Below are positions 63,226 to 64,000 of a stretch of DNA of 64,000 nt, piece after piece; position 1 is the stretch's first letter, and every line of letters begins with the position of its first letter. The notes under the pieces were generated by a model that was given only the letters and a program-made list of their open reading frames with translations, was not told the DNA's origin and did not search any database. The translations under genes were made by a program, and so were the position numbers. The DNA is from Ruegeria sp. PrR005. GTDB lineage: Bacteria > Pseudomonadota > Alphaproteobacteria > Rhodobacterales > Rhodobacteraceae. The DNA lies in the NCBI RefSeq assembly GCF_010500245.1, contig NZ_JAAGOX010000054.1:1-64000 (forward strand), written 5' to 3'.

Positions 63226-64000
63226 TCAGTGCCCGTCGCCCAGCACGGGCAGGAAGCCGCCGCTGTCGGGGTCGCGTTGCATCTCGTAATAGAACCAGCG
63301 CCGGTGCGCGGGCGCCTTTTCCTTACGAAAAGCGATCACCGCGTCGCGCCCGTCGGTACGCAGGTTGATGGCGCCATAGACGCCGACATTGCGGCGGAAC
63401 ACCTCGTCCAGCAGCTTGCGCTTGGCCGCACGCATCTCGGCCAGCGCCGCCGCATCCGCCCCTGTACCTTTGGCCAGTTCCACCTCGATCCGTGCGTTCA
63501 GCCGGTCAAGCGCCGGGCGCAGGTCATCGCGCTCGCGCTCGCGGGTCGAGCGCAGGAGTTCAGTGGACAGGATCAACGGCCGCGCCCCGGCGCCGGTCTT
63601 ACCTAACAGCCCCAGAAGGTCGGGGCGCGGATGCACGTGCCCCTCCTCATCGCCCGAGGACACAACATAGGCTGCCGGATGGGCGGCGAACAGAAACTCT
63701 TCGGTCACATCGGACGAGCCATGATGGCAGGTCTTCATCAGATCGACGCCGAACCGCTCGGCGGCAGCCGTGATCGCATCGGGCCTGGCGATCGCCTCCA
63801 GTTCGGTCTCGGTCGCCGCCAGCGGCGCCGAGACCGGCACATCGCCATAATGCTGCATCAGAAAGCACTCGGCCGAGGTGTTCAGATCGCCGCCGAACAG
63901 CACCCGGAACCCGTTGAAATCCAGCCGCAACAACACCGAATGGCCGTTCTTGGTCTTGCCCTCATCCATCGTTCGCGAGGTCGGCCTGTCGCCAAAGGCG
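63226..64000 (-). CDS. Metallo-beta-lactamase-fold hydrolase, C-terminal part (runs off the window)
   Basis: The frame stays open from its stop at 63226 to the window edge, so the N-terminal part lies beyond 64000. Visible features are SVLLRLDFNGFRVLFGGDLNTSAE and LMKTCHHGSSDVTEEFLFAAHPAAYVVSSGDEEGHVHPRPDLL. These are the later metal-ligand regions of ComEC-like metallo-beta-lactamases. A charged helical C-terminal tail follows. An internal ATG at 63969 is not the real start. The reaction cannot be named from this part. Confidence 0.8.
   Translation of the reverse strand, partial: AFGDRPTSRTMDEGKTKNGHSVLLRLDFNGFRVLFGGDLNTSAECFLMQHYGDVPVSAPLAATETELEAIARPDAITAAAERFGVDLMKTCHHGSSDVTEEFLFAAHPAAYVVSSGDEEGHVHPRPDLLGLLGKTGAGARPLILSTELLRSTRERERDDLRPALDRLNARIEVELAKGTGADAAALAEMRAAKRKLLDEVFRRNVGVYGAINLRTDGRDAVIAFRKEKAPAHRRWFYYEMQRDPDSGGFLPVLGDGH

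Overview
The window looks like a chromosomal segment of a marine, Roseobacter-clade member of the Rhodobacteraceae (Ruegeria-like). The basis is family recognition and gene content: high G+C, a soxBDAG sarcosine oxidase operon, dnaG-rpoD, NrdR-RibD, an aa3-type ctaD behind an Fnr box, CtrA-type boxes, a tRNA-His with A73 and no G-1, and many ABC-transporter/catabolic operons. No search was run, so the species is inference.

Left end (1-1650): decayed DNA. It holds a C-terminal fragment resembling a DUF900 alpha/beta hydrolase, an internally deleted IS21-family element with both inverted repeats intact (549-1219), and the 3' end of a broken sigma-54 gene. A secreted ankyrin-repeat protein follows.

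2.6-23.3 kb: two neighbouring uptake and catabolism islands, mostly on the minus strand. Island 1 is a PotDABC-type polyamine/amine ABC transporter with two FAD amine-oxidase-like proteins, a GMC dehydrogenase, a MocR-type regulator and a divergent mandelate-racemase-type enolase. Two copies of one bipartite motif, one in front of each transcript, probably form the MocR regulon. Island 2 is a Dpp-type peptide/opine ABC transporter translationally coupled to a YtcJ-like amidohydrolase and a C69-type Ntn hydrolase. It lies divergent to an XRE-type regulator with a CGCCA-N5-TGGCG palindrome between them.

23.4-38.4 kb: housekeeping and one-carbon metabolism, nearly all on the minus strand: nrdR-ribD, yjbQ-like, rpoD, dnaG, soxBDAG (oxidation of sarcosine from glycine betaine breakdown), an outer-membrane barrel protein and a glutamate dehydrogenase.

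38.6-46.9 kb: a plus-strand Tad-type pseudopilin/VWA cluster behind a CtrA-like box, a reductive-dehalogenase-family Fe-S protein, a GMC oxidoreductase preceded by a 41-codon ORF with a very strong ribosome binding site, a pirin, and a TetR regulator with a perfect 22-bp palindrome.

47-64 kb: hom, glpX, recJ, two tandem tRNA-Glu, tRNA-His, small conserved genes (DUF6324, MmcB), a frameshifted RTX gene, ctaD, a DUF2244 gene, and a prephenate dehydrogenase behind a leader that resembles a Tyr attenuator. These are followed by a YqeY protein, carA, a CtrA-box-linked processive glycosyltransferase with an N-terminal MshEN-type domain, a GntR regulator, a HAD phosphatase and the 3' part of a metallo-beta-lactamase-fold gene that runs off the window.

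Start codons were chosen from Shine-Dalgarno (SD) sequences, 4-bp overlaps and family N-termini. Many are GTG or ATG downstream of the longest open frame. Operators, promoters and terminators are predictions from sequence alone.
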